Below the pieces are notes generated by a model, which did not search any database, was not told where the DNA came from, and saw nothing but the letters and a program-made list of their open reading frames with translations. A program made the translations under genes and the position numbers. Source: Rhynchopus sp. YZ270_cl-10 (lineage: Eukaryota; Euglenozoa; Diplonemea; Diplonemida; Diplonemidae). From it: DNA of 64,000 nucleotides. This document shows, in pieces, positions 41,671 through 52,068 of the stretch; the first letter of the stretch is position 1; each line of letters begins with the position of its first letter. Where the stretch lies: contig OZ037837.1 of assembly GCA_964035575.1 (NCBI GenBank), positions 620,001 to 684,000 on the forward strand, given 5' to 3'.

Positions 41671-42685
41671 GGTTTGTGAAGATGTTGATATTCAATGTTG
41701 TCTATTATGCTGTTTCTGTTTGTGGAGGTTGTGAGGTGAGTGGTGGGTGTCCCTGAAATGTCTTCCCACCCCCTGACAAGCACACGCCACAGTGGAAACA
41801 AACCCACCTGCCGCCACCTCACGGCGACCCTCAGGGGAAGACATAAGAGCAGGAACATGTTTCTACAATAGGGGCAGGGCGGTGGTGGGGAAAGACTTCA
41901 GTATTAATCAGGGGAGGGAGTGTGCTCTTGTGAGGCGTTGTACCTGTCTGTGTCGTCTTAGGTGGAAAATCACTACTTTTTTCTTCTTTTTTTGAAAACT
42001 TGGTTGTATTAGTGTAGCCACCTTAGAGTGTGCTCCACTAAAATTTTTTTAGAGCAAACACTTAGTAAAGGGAGGCGGGGAGCTCATTGAGCTCAATGCC
42101 AGCCAAAAAGCAGATGCACGGATTGCGCAACGTAATGTGCAAAGAAACGTGAAGTTGATAGTGCAAACGGAAGAGAAAAGAGAAAAAAAGTTTATAAGAT
42201 TTGTATTGTCCCTTTGTCAAAATCTCTCTGTTTTGTCTTTTGTCTATTTTTTCCTGCATTTCTTATTCTCTTCTTTGTACTTCCTTTTGTTTTGCTTGTT
42301 GTTAGATACGCTCAATCGCCTTACGAGTGCTGTGAATGACACAGAACTCCTTTTCATAGAAAACAGTAGCATATGTGATACCGAGAGAAAAAAGGTGTAG
42401 TTGAGAAAAACAAACCACGGACGCGCTGTGTGAAAACGAGTGCTTGCGCGTGACATTTAGTGGGGAGAGAATAAAATGAACATCCTGAAAAAAAGCTAGT
42501 TGCAACCCCACTACGCGTTTCCGCTGCGCTCTCTCTACGTTTCCACTCCATCCTGTTTTCTCTTACTTACAAAAAAAAACGAAGTAAAGGTATTCACAAC
42601 CACGCCAGCGACGACACAAGGTGGACAGGGTCGCATGAAGCACAATACACTTTTAGTGTCTTGTTGTGTCGACGCTCTTTTTTTG
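41671..42685. other. Intergenic, no gene seen
   Basis: Shared ankyrin 5' leader at 41671-41760, then AT-rich DNA. A copy of the gttgatagtgcaaacg motif (about 42153) also occurs near 11757 and 13303. Confidence 0.45.
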
Positions 42686-44047
42686 TCACGAAAGCACTTC
42701 CGCACCATGCTCGAGGAGAACCTGCACCACGTCCACGTGCCCTTTCTGCCTCGCGTAGTATAGTGCAGTGTGGCCGGACGTACCTCGGTGATTCACTTCC
42801 ATCTCAGGCAGGCCCACAAGATAGCGTACGATATCAGTGTGGCCCTGGAACGATGCAGTGAACAGACATGTCTGTCCGCTGCTGTCTGTGGTACGCACGT
42901 CTGTACCTGCGCTGACCAACATCTTCACAATGTCAAGTCCCCAGCCCCGTTCACTAGCCTTGTGCAGAGGCGACCTCCCAAAGTTGTCCTTTGTCTCGAT
43001 GTCTGCCCCTGCATCAATGAGCACCTGCACCACATCTGGATGGTTGTCACTGACTGCACGATGCAACGCACTGTGGCCGGACCTACCTCGGCGGTCCACG
43101 TGCACCTCTGGCATGCACAGAAGAGTACGCACGATTTCAGTGTGTCCACAGCTTGACGCACGCATAAGACACGTGTGTCCCTGTCTGTCTCCTTGCATCA
43201 CTGCACCTGCTCTGAGTAACGTCTCCACCACGCCAAGCTCGCCGCTTTCGCACGCCCAGTGCAGAGGCGACTTCCCAAAGGCAGTCTTTGCCTCAATGTT
43301 TGCCCCTGCATCAATAAGCACCTGCACTATGCCCGCATCCTTTTCTGCAGCGAGGTGCAACGCAGTGTATTGATCGAGACTATGCCTGTAACGCACATCC
43401 ACCTGTGGCAAGCCCACAAGATAGCGCACGGTCTCAGTGTTCCCGCTGCCTGAAGAAGCAAGCATAAGACACGTGAGCCGCCCGTGGTCTATGGCACGCA
43501 CTCTCGCACCTGCTTTGACCAACATCTTCACCACCGCAAGCTCACCACTCTTGCAGGCATAGTGCAGAGGCGTACGTCCCATGTCTCCCTTTGTCTCGAT
43601 GTCTGCCCCTGCACCAATGAGCACCTCACACACTGCAGGGTCCGACCACATGGCTGGCCAGTCACCTTTTTGGCCCTTGGACCGAAGTGGAACAAACGCG
43701 ACGTTGCTGCAGACTGACTTCCAATGCTGCAAGAGGACCTCCGTGCACGCAGTGTGGTCTGCGTGGACACACTCACTCAGCAAGATCCCAAACCCCATCT
43801 GCGTTGTCTCAACATACGGAAGAAGCAGTGTCAGGCATTCATCGTGGTTCCCTCTGCATGCCTCGTGCACAGCATCGAAGGTGACTGTTTTGCTGTCTGT
43901 GTCTGGGCTGAGCTTCTCAAGTCCCGCCCGCACGGCAGCAGTGTCGCCGTTCCTCGCAGCCTCCACCAAGACCTCGTCTGCAGAAGGCTGTCTTCTCTTT
44001 GCCTTCTCGCTCAGTGTGCTGTCTGCGTGTTGCTCCTCCTTCGACAT
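42686..44047 (-). CDS. Ankyrin-repeat protein (9-repeat subfamily)
   Basis: 453 residues from MSKEEQHADSTLSEKA; an in-frame ATG at 44230 adds 61 codons that lack family similarity. The family module precedes a variant segment (FVPLRSKGQKGDWPAMWSDP) and nine ankyrin repeats (TPLHYACKSG, TCLMLASSGS, TALHLAAEKD, SPLHWACESG, TCLMRASSCG, SALHRAVSDN, SPLHKASERG, TCLFTASFQG, TALYYARQKG), ending VQVLLEHGAEVLS. Tandem sister of 44712-46073, with shared 3' flank including gtgtcgacgctctttttttg. Intact. Confidence 0.9.
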   Translation of the reverse strand: MSKEEQHADSTLSEKAKRRQPSADEVLVEAARNGDTAAVRAGLEKLSPDTDSKTVTFDAVHEACRGNHDECLTLLLPYVETTQMGFGILLSECVHADHTACTEVLLQHWKSVCSNVAFVPLRSKGQKGDWPAMWSDPAVCEVLIGAGADIETKGDMGRTPLHYACKSGELAVVKMLVKAGARVRAIDHGRLTCLMLASSGSGNTETVRYLVGLPQVDVRYRHSLDQYTALHLAAEKDAGIVQVLIDAGANIEAKTAFGKSPLHWACESGELGVVETLLRAGAVMQGDRQGHTCLMRASSCGHTEIVRTLLCMPEVHVDRRGRSGHSALHRAVSDNHPDVVQVLIDAGADIETKDNFGRSPLHKASERGWGLDIVKMLVSAGTDVRTTDSSGQTCLFTASFQGHTDIVRYLVGLPEMEVNHRGTSGHTALYYARQKGHVDVVQVLLEHGAEVLS

Positions 44048-44251
44048 GGTTTTGAAGGTGTCGATATTCAATGTTGTGTTCTGTATGCTGCTTTCCTTTG
44101 TGGAGGTTGTGAGGTGAGTGGTGGTGTCCCTCAACTGCTTCTGAGTACCGACCCTCATAAGACACGTAGAGTAATGATGTGCAGTAGGACAACACCTAGA
44201 CGGCAACCTTTGGTAGCTGCAGAAGTGCACTCAGTTTGGATGAAGCCAGAA

Positions 44252-44470
44252 ATTGAAACCGCACCCTACTTTTCTTTCCCCCACCCCCACAAACAATAAA
44301 GCAATAAAAACAATAAAGACAAAAGGGAGAGGTTGTGGTGAAACGCACACACCTCGACCTGTCGGTGAAATGTGGCTCTACTCCAACCCGCCCCGGATTA
44401 GAACAAATGGAAAAAGGATGGGAGTAGGGTACGGTGTTCAATTTCCTTTTAGCATTGCATGTAATCATAA
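44252..44470 (-). repeat. R-A repeat copy 4
   Basis: Uninterrupted copy with gaaattgaaaccgcacccta, acaataaagcaataaaaaca, aaaggatgggagtagggtac and ttttagcattgcatgtaatc. It serves as the empty-site reference for the 27241-27863 insertion. Confidence 0.82.
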
Positions 44471-44711
44471 AAAACAAAACAACGGACGCGCTGTGTAAAA
44501 ACGAGTGTTTGCGCGCGAGATTTGTGGGGGGGAATAAAACATTAGCATTCCCACTATCGTTTCCGCTGCGCTCTCTCTACGTTTCCACTCCATTCGGTTG
44601 TCTTTTACTTACAAAAAAATGAAATGAAGGTTTTCACAACCACGCCGCGAGCAGGGTCGCATGAAGCACAATACACTTTTAGTGTCTTGTTGTGTCGACG
44701 CTCTTTTTTTG

Positions 44712-46073
44712 TCACGAAAGCACTTCCGCACCATGCTCGAGGAGAACCTGCACCACGTCTACATGCCCTTTCTGCCTCGCGTAGTATAGTGCAGTGTGGC
44801 CGGACGTACCTCGGTGATTCACTTCCACCTCAGGCAGGCCCACAAGATAGCGTACGATATCAGTGTGGCCCTGGAATGATGCAGTGAAAAGACATGTGTG
44901 TCCGTCGCTGTTTATGGCACGCACGTCTGCACCTGCGCTGACCAACATCTTCACAATGTCAAGCCCCCCACTCCCACTTGCCTTATGCAGAGACGACCGA
45001 TCCAGTCTGGTCTTTGCCTCGATGTCTGCCCCTGCATCAATGAGCACCTGCACCACATCTGCATGCTTCTTAGTCGCTGCGTGGTGCAACGCAGTGCGGC
45101 CGTTGTAGTCTGGTTGGTCCAATTGCACCTCTGGCATGCACAGAAGAGTACGCACGATTTCAGTGTGTCCACAGATTGACGCAAGCATAAGACATGTGTT
45201 ACCCTTTGTGTCTGTGGATTGCACCCCAGCACCTGCTCTGAGTAATGTCTCCACCACGCCAAGCTCGCCGCTGAAGCACGCCCAGTACAGAGGCGACTTC
45301 TCCAAGGCTGTCTTTGCCTCAATGTCTGCCCCTGCATCAATGAGCACCTGCACTATAGCTGCATCCTTTCGTACGGCGATGTGCAACGCACTGCAACGAT
45401 CGAGACTATGCCTGTAACGCACATCCACCTGTGGCAAACCCACAAGATAGCGCACCGTCTCAGTGTTCCCACTGCCTGAAGAAGCAAGCATAAGACACGT
45501 GAGCCACCCGTGGTCTGTGGCACGCACTCTCGCACCTGCTTTGACCAACATCTTCACAACTGCTAGCTCACCACTCTCGCAGGCATAGTGCAGAGGCGTA
45601 CGTCCCATGTCTCCCTTTGTCTCGATGTCTGCCCCTGCACCAATGAGCACCTCACACACTGCAGGGTCCGACCACATGGCTGGCCAGTCACCTTTTTGGC
45701 CCTTGGACCGAAGTGGGACAAACGCGACGTTGCTGCAGACTGACTTCCAATGCTGCAAGAGGACCTCCGTGCACGCAGTGTGGTCTGCGTGGATGCACTC
45801 ACTCAGCAAGATCCCAAACCCCATCTGCGTTGTCTCAACATACGGAAGAAGCAGTGTCAGGCATTCATCGTGGTTCCCTCTGCATGCCTCGTGCACAGCA
45901 TCAAAGGTAACTGTTTTGCTGTCTGCATCTGGGCTGAGCTTCTCAAGCCCCGCCCGCACGGCAGCAGTGTCGCCGTTCCTCGCAGCCTCCACCAAGACCT
46001 CGTCTGCAGAAGGCTGTCTTCTCTTTGCCTTCTCGCTTAGTGTGCTGTCTGCGTGTTGCTCCTCCTTCGACAT
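44712..46073 (-). CDS. Ankyrin-repeat protein (9-repeat subfamily)
   Basis: 453 residues from MSKEEQHADSTLSEKA, chosen over an in-frame ATG at 46352 by paralogue agreement. Same order as 42686-44047: family module, DWPAMWSDPAVCEVLIGAGA, nine ankyrin repeats, cap YYARQKGHVDVVQVLLEHGA. It differs most in repeats 3-7 (SALHIAVRKD, SPLYWACFSG, TALHHAATKK, SSLHKASGSG), while the two ends are near identical. That pattern suggests gene conversion at the ends or selection in the middle. Intact, no intron. Confidence 0.9.
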   Translation of the reverse strand: MSKEEQHADSTLSEKAKRRQPSADEVLVEAARNGDTAAVRAGLEKLSPDADSKTVTFDAVHEACRGNHDECLTLLLPYVETTQMGFGILLSECIHADHTACTEVLLQHWKSVCSNVAFVPLRSKGQKGDWPAMWSDPAVCEVLIGAGADIETKGDMGRTPLHYACESGELAVVKMLVKAGARVRATDHGWLTCLMLASSGSGNTETVRYLVGLPQVDVRYRHSLDRCSALHIAVRKDAAIVQVLIDAGADIEAKTALEKSPLYWACFSGELGVVETLLRAGAGVQSTDTKGNTCLMLASICGHTEIVRTLLCMPEVQLDQPDYNGRTALHHAATKKHADVVQVLIDAGADIEAKTRLDRSSLHKASGSGGLDIVKMLVSAGADVRAINSDGHTCLFTASFQGHTDIVRYLVGLPEVEVNHRGTSGHTALYYARQKGHVDVVQVLLEHGAEVLS

Positions 46074-46660
46074 GGTTTTTTGAAGTCCCTGCTGAGAGCT
46101 TCTGTGAAGGGGTAGGGTATCTGAGTAACAATGGAGTGTAAAGCACGGCAACAAACAAAAAAGATCACTCAAGAGGGCCATTAAGGGGAGCACTGTTTTC
46201 TCTTCTCTCATTCTTGTTCTTTTTACAGCTTCGTTGTGTAATGGTGCACCCGAAGAGGGGTGCACTCTTTTGTTGAAACATCTCTTTTTTGGAGGCTTTT
46301 TTTTTGTAGTTACAAAACCCTGCGGAGAGACACAGGCAAGAGGAAAGTGCATTTGGACAACTCTCGTCTCATAAGCAAACCACTAAACCGCGTAAAAGAA
46401 GCACACACACACACAACACACATTGGTACAATATTCTGCTCAAGAATTAGCTATTAATTGTCAAACACATAAATTTCAACCCCGTCTTCATTTCCTTAGT
46501 GTGGGAAAGCTGAGCCCTTTCAGCTCAGAGGCGAGATAAGTTATCTCCAGACCTAAGGTGAACACAGGGAAGAGGAAACTTTTTTTAAAAAAAATATGTA
46601 AAGATAGTCACAGAGTATCTCCCTCTGCAGCCGGATAAGGAAGAAGCAAATCATGCAATA
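46074..46660. other. Intergenic, possible degenerate rDNA
   Basis: AT-rich 5' flank of the ankyrin gene to about 46450. 46500-46660 has stem-forming sequence (gaaagctgagccctttcagctc) that could be SSU helix 44 material, but the universal acacaccgcccgtc segment is absent. Confidence 0.35.
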
Positions 46661-46663
46661 TTT

Positions 46664-46718
46664 TTCAAAGCAAAAGTCGTAACAAGGTTGCTGTAGGTGA
46701 ACCTGCAGCAGGATCATT
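46664..46718 (+). rRNA. 18S rRNA 3' end (fragment)
   Basis: Contains the near-universal 3' terminus: aaagtcgtaacaaggttgct, gtaggtgaacctgcagcagg, atcatt. The GCTG/CAGC pair closes the terminal helix 45. No upstream SSU sequence is present, so this is a truncated copy. Confidence 0.85.
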
Positions 46719-46845
46719 CCCAAAGTCGGCTCTGTGTTTACACAGACTGATAATGGTCATTAGTAAGGCAAAGAATTTTCCCAAAGCTCCGAGCTTTTGG
46801 CGTCCCTGTTAGTAGCGCTGTCTACTGCAGGCGACAACAACTGCA

Positions 46846-47000
46846 CTTATCGGTGGATGTCTTGGCTCTGGGATCGATGAAGACCGCAGCTAGACGCGAT
46901 ATTCAATAAAAAAATACAGAAGCATGAGACTCATCAGGTCGTTGAACGCATTTGCGGGCCGGGTTCGGCCGTGCCCAGCAGCTGTTGAGTGTCGCTTATA
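46846..47000 (+). rRNA. 5.8S rRNA-like gene, diverged
   Basis: Matches 5.8S landmarks in order: atcggtggatgtcttggctc, cgatgaagaccgcagctaga, tcgttgaacgcatttgcggg and gagtgtcgctt. The usual gaagaacgcag reads gaagaccgcag, and a poly-A run interrupts the middle. About 130 bp (ITS1) separates it from the SSU end. No LSU 5' end follows. Probably an rDNA pseudogene or orphan copy, less likely a functional divergent gene. Confidence 0.75.
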
Positions 47001-47009
47001 ACTTCTAGT

Positions 47010-47110
47010 ACTATGATATTCAATGAAAAATGAAGAAGCAAGAGACTCATCAGGTCGCCGAATCGAACGCATTTGCAGGGCCGGGATGGAGACCGCAGCT
47101 GGACACATCT
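47010..47110 (+). pseudogene. Partial, shuffled second 5.8S copy
   Basis: gatattcaatgaaaaatgaa, agactcatcaggtcgccgaa and cgaacgcatttgcagggccg repeat the middle and 3' part of the preceding 5.8S, followed by gatggagaccgcagctggac, which corresponds to its 5' part. So the order is permuted. Confidence 0.7.
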
Positions 47111-47544
47111 CTCTCTCTCTCTCTTGGCCATCGTTCACCACCCCTCTGCACCCCCTCTGCACTGCTAAAAAAAGTCGTCCGCAAGATTCCTCTGTTGGGA
47201 GAAAAAACGATAATACCATACAGTGCTTTATGTAGCACACCACGCATACTACAACCTTAGGTAGCTAGAAGCGACTCACTGTTCAGATGAAACCTCTTTT
47301 TTTTTAGTCAGGTACAGACTTAGGGCAACCCTCAGCAGCTTTTATGTTTGTGCGTAAATTGTGTAATATTTTGTGGTGATATATTTATTACTGCAATACA
47401 CTCCGTAACTGAGTACCTGGCCGTGAAGAGGAAACCGCTTGGAGGCCAAAAAAAGATCTTTCAGAGGGTTTAGCTTAAGCCCTCTGATTCCGACCCCAAA
47501 TCAAAACAAACACGATACAGAAAAATGAAAAGGAAAAGGACAGA
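47111..47544. other. Intergenic, no gene seen
   Basis: A (ct)n run near 47110, then mixed sequence. No LSU rRNA landmarks were found. The tail of the adjacent minus-strand gene starts at 47545. Confidence 0.45.
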
Positions 47545-48681
47545 TCATACGTTCCACACAGACGCGTCTTTCGCGTATTCTGCTGCAACGATGCCGTCAC
47601 CACCTCCATGCACAACGACGCCACCACAGAGGGGCAGCACTGCTGCAGCTTCGTCGCTGCAGAGCGCACGCCACTGCCCCCAGCATTCACGCCAGAGCAA
47701 CACCTCACAGGTGTTCGTCAGCGCACAGAGGAGCCCACCGTCACCATCACCACAGTCCTCCTCATAACACAGCTCTGTGAAGCAGACACCCGAGGCACCC
47801 TCTCCTGGGAGGGGTAGACGTTTTGCAGCGTCTCCGCACAGCTCTTTAAGGGTTACCTGAGCGACAGATGCGAGGGCAGCTTGGCCTGGGGATGTGAAGG
47901 TGAACGCTGTCCCTGCGTGGGTCGTCAGAGGCGCGAAGCTGTGCTCTGAAGATGAGGAGTCATAGCGGAAGACCTCCACGGTGCTGTTGCTGAGCACGCA
48001 GGCCACCTCCGCTGTGTCGTGCGCGACTCTGATACTGCGTGGCCACTCTCCACACTCTATAGACGCAAGAACACATCCCTTCTCACAATCAATACCCCGC
48101 ACCACCCCACACCGTGTCCCCTGCAGCACCACCTCCCCGCAGGATGACAGTGCAGTCGTCACCCCACCTCCCTCGACGGTCCTGTAGTGTGTCCCGTTCT
48201 CCACGTAGAGGATGGAAATCTTCGGTGTGTCCGTGGCGGTCACTGCAACGACAAAGTGTTGGGTCGCTGTGACAGTAAGGTGCACAGCGTTGCTGCTCCA
48301 GCCGCGGAGACCTGAGGTCATCTCGAATGTCTGGACGTCGTCTTCGGTGGCGACGAATAAGGTAGCATCAGGCGACAGGGATAAGGATGTGATGCGCACA
48401 CCACTGTCGTGCTGCATAGGGCATTTCCAAGGGTGCAGTGGAATGGCAAGAAGCGTGCTCCCAGAGGAGACGTCCAAATCACAAAGGGCCTCTGTGTCTG
48501 TACAGAAGGAAGGTGTATTGCCTGTATCCTGTAGGCGGTCCCGCAGCTGGACCTGGATACGGTCTGCTTGTAGGCCTAACGATTTGCATAGCAGTACCTT
48601 TACGTCAAGAACCGTAGCCTCCAGGGTAACATCAAATATGTGTTGTTCTCCGGTTGGGTTCCATTCGATGGTTACTTCCAT
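47545..48681 (-). CDS. Ubiquitin-like + WD40-like protein 2
   Basis: 378 residues from MEVTIEWNPTGEQHIFDVTL. Residues 1-80 resemble a ubiquitin-like fold: two beta strands, helix TVLDVKVLLCKSLGLQADRI, then IQVQLRDRLQDTGN and SGSTLLAIPL. The remainder reads as divergent WD40 blades (ITSLSLSPDATLFVATEDDV, VVLQGTRCGVVRGIDCEKGC, RSIRVAHDTAEVACVLSNST, LLCALTNTCEVLLWRECWGQ). There is no di-Gly tail, signal peptide or TM. Same architecture as 25711-26877 but low identity, so an old paralogue. Function unknown; the design suits linking ubiquitin-type recognition to a propeller that binds a target. Confidence 0.8.
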   Translation of the reverse strand: MEVTIEWNPTGEQHIFDVTLEATVLDVKVLLCKSLGLQADRIQVQLRDRLQDTGNTPSFCTDTEALCDLDVSSGSTLLAIPLHPWKCPMQHDSGVRITSLSLSPDATLFVATEDDVQTFEMTSGLRGWSSNAVHLTVTATQHFVVAVTATDTPKISILYVENGTHYRTVEGGGVTTALSSCGEVVLQGTRCGVVRGIDCEKGCVLASIECGEWPRSIRVAHDTAEVACVLSNSTVEVFRYDSSSSEHSFAPLTTHAGTAFTFTSPGQAALASVAQVTLKELCGDAAKRLPLPGEGASGVCFTELCYEEDCGDGDGGLLCALTNTCEVLLWRECWGQWRALCSDEAAAVLPLCGGVVVHGGGDGIVAAEYAKDASVWNV

Positions 48682-48799
48682 AGGGGGGGGTGGGGTGGGG
48701 TGGGGTTGTGCTGGGGGGGAAAGATTTTGTTTTTGGCAAAATAAAGAAAAGTTGAGATAGATCTGATGTTTTGGTCATCTTATGATCAGATTCGTAATA

Positions 48800-48897
48800 C
48801 AGTTGGACAAAATAATATTGGCGACCAAAAAAAAGTCGCAAGAAAACCCCCCAAAACCCACCAATATTATTTGGTCGCCAAGTTTCTTGTCTAACTG
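48800..48897. mobile_element. 98-bp TA-flanked foldback MITE
   Basis: cagttggacaaaataatatt at the left, and its imperfect inverse ttgtctaactg at the right, with ggcgaccaa/ttggtcgcc inside. TA on both sides (48798-48799, 48898-48899). CAGT ends plus TA duplication are usual for Tc1/mariner. Confidence 0.75.
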
Positions 48898-48899
48898 TA

Positions 48900-50208
48900 T
48901 CAGCAGCGCGGGGGAGTGCAGGGGCCCCGCGTATACCATGCGCACACGGGTCGACTTATCATGGAGGGACAAAACCCCACAACGGGGAGTGCAGGGCGTT
49001 GTTGTGGGGGGTTTTTTGTCGCTCTGCAACAAAAGCTAGTTGTATTCCCAGGCAGAGAAGGTTGTTAGGAGGGTACGGTTTGCGGGTTTACGGGTTTTGA
49101 CGTCAACCTATTTGCTTGTATTGCGGGGGGCGAAAAAATGGGGGGAGAGAGAGAGAAGCGTTTTTGCATCGGAAAGGAACGCACACAGCAACATACAGAT
49201 GTATGTGGAGAGGGGAGGGGAGGGGAGAGTTGAATAGGGGGATGCACGGTGAAGTAAAAATGAGTTGACTTTTGTGGTTTTCATCCTGTTGGGTTGCAAC
49301 AGTGAAAAACCGCAACGTCGTGTCTTTTGCTTCGTTGTGTATCAAATCGTCACACCATGAATGTGGTGGGATGGGATTTTATTTCCCAACCCAACAATTG
49401 ATAAAAGCGTGAAGACAATAAAATCAAAAGTGGAATAAATTTGAGGTTTTGTGAGGCACTCAACGAGTGTGCCGGCTCTGTGGCGTCACGTAGCACGTAT
49501 GCGTCTTTTGCTTCGTTGTGTATATCACAAATGGTCACACACCATGAATGTGGGATGGGGAAAAAACGAAATACTGAAAGTTTAGCGAACGACGGATATC
49601 TTCGCCATTTTTTTTTTTTTTTTGTAGTGAGCAATTGTGTAAACGATTGCCCATGGGAACTCCCCTTCATAGGGGGGCAGAGTGAAAAGATGGGAACTGG
49701 GCCTCAGGCCACAACTATTTTTTCACAATCGAAACGCAAAAAAAGGGAGAAACAGAGTGTGGTTGAATGCAGACAGCACTGTAGGTATACAAACACTCAC
49801 CGCACAGCTGTCATTTAAAACAAAAACAACTTCTTGTACAAAAAAAAACCAAAATAATAAAAACAGAAAATAAGTGAAATAGGCTGATTGGCGTGGGCCT
49901 GGCATGCCCCATTTTTTCACTTTTTTTTTACCACCGATTTAAACCGATCACCACCAATTACCATCGAACACTAGGATAATTTCTTGGTCAGTTTTGGGGT
50001 ACAACAACGCCTATGGTAGCCTAGTTATAAATATCACCACCTAACAATTCGCCGCAAACCATAAAATGTTCGAGAGACTCTTTACGTAAAGAGAGTACCA
50101 GATAACACACACACACACATGATCTACAGACAATGTTTCGCTCTGGGACTATCCACAGTTGCTTCCAACACGAATGCTAACTCTCTCTTCTTCTGTATTT
50201 TTCTTTTC
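48900..50208. other. Intergenic, no gene seen
   Basis: Two related blocks with cttttgcttcgttgtgtat (about 49323 and 49505), a ttgcaac-rich part and AT-rich DNA. No supported gene. Confidence 0.45.
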
Positions 50209-52037
50209 TTTTTTGTTTTCGTAACGCCAAACTCTTTAACCTTTTGTTTGTTTGCTTGAGCTTACCGAATCGCTCAACTGCGATGGGAAGAATCGTGCGT
50301 GTTTTGATCTCGTCACTGGAATTCTTTCAGATGGAATTCGAGATCTGAACCGCTACGATAATTTGAGAAATCCAGAAAGCTTCAGAGATAATGAAATCCC
50401 CAGGGTGGGCGCGAAAAACGGAATTCAAATTAGACTTGACTTGAAATACAACAGACCACTCGTGAACAGTGAACCATGGTATGTGACCGGCTGTACCGGG
50501 GGGTGGACTCCAACCATGCAATCCTACAATCCATTTCGTGGTTGACATCTGATATGTACTACATCGGCTTCCACTCATCAGCCAGATGAACGTATAAAAT
50601 GACGAAGCCGGTAAGCCACGAAACGAGGCATCTAGCATCCTGACATATTGAATGCCTCGACGGCCCTAATCCGTTTGAGCGCAGTCGGGGGGGGGGGGGC
50701 ATCCGTGGGAATGTCTTGCAGAGGTCACTTCACTGCTCCGGAGCAGGAAGACGTCTGCCAGTGCATAGCGGAACACGGAGTCGTGAAGAGATGGATTTCG
50801 ATCTCTCCGTAAAGAAAAAATCTTGTGTCACGCACAGCAGAAAAGAAACGGAGCCCGACGAAGTTCTAGCAGCGAACGCAGCTCTCATTTAAGCGACCAC
50901 GCGACCGAGGGGAATGCTGAAGAGCGGGGCCTTCTACCCAGAGAAAGCACTCTACAGCTAGCCTCTGGCCGGCCTGCATTAGGACACTCTTACCTTTCCG
51001 GTTGATCTTAACCGCAGGGATTATGATGACAACCTCTTAGAAGAAGCCTCATCACTCCCTCTTGTCCGTGCAGACTGGATTCGCTCACACCCCATAGCTT
51101 CGGGTCTGCGGGTCCTTCTAAACAACTCAGTATTCCTCCTTTGGGTCTTTCTCGCAAAGCATTGGAATGAGCCACAATGGAATGCACCGTATGGGTTACT
51201 ACCGGTTGGAGTGTTTTAGCGAAGGCCACTGAACTCTGGAGTATAAAGGAGCTATGAAGAACTGCGGTCATGGCAAACTTAGTCAGGGTCGCGGTCCTGT
51301 ATAAAGGGGTTCTTGCCTGCCGGCATCAGCGGAACCACAAGCACAGTAGGAATGACGTGCCTCTCAAGACGTGATGTAGAAAGAAAGTGGTTCGTTTTCT
51401 TAGAGACCTTACCAAAGGCAAGTAAACACGACGCATGCGACAGCAACATAGACCTTTGCCCATCTGCGCCTTCTTTTCAACTAAGCCGCCATCACCTAGC
51501 GCCTTCGCCATACTGCTAAGCTACTCAAGAACAAGAACGCAGTGCTCAGACGATACCTATCCAAACCCTCTGGCGATACCTTGCCTCTGCACTTCGTAGG
51601 TGTGGTCGGTCAGCAACTAGCAGTCACGCATCTCGGGGAGGAGTGCAAGCCGACCATCAGTGATCAGCCAGTGCACATAGCCTCGAAGTAGCGCATCACC
51701 TCCAGGTAGATCGTGGTAAGGACCGCCTGCTCCTGTGGCGGCAGTGATGTGGACTGCGCAAAACCCGACTGCCACACATTCACGAGCTGTGGAAGAAGAG
51801 GTGTCGGCATCTTATCCGTGCACCCTAGATGAACGCGCCACCCTACAGTAGGGACGAATGTGAAGTGAAGCTGTGGCCAGAAAGTTGTGTGACGTTGACA
51901 GAGAAGACGTGGAGAAGCGCTGCAACAGGGCACAGGCGGCGTGCATGACTGAGGCGTCCTGAGAGAAGGATTGATATTGCAAGCCTTTGATCGGATGGCA
52001 AACGTTCTCTTCTTACACACACAGTACGAAAAACACC

Positions 52038-52068
<31 letters not shown>

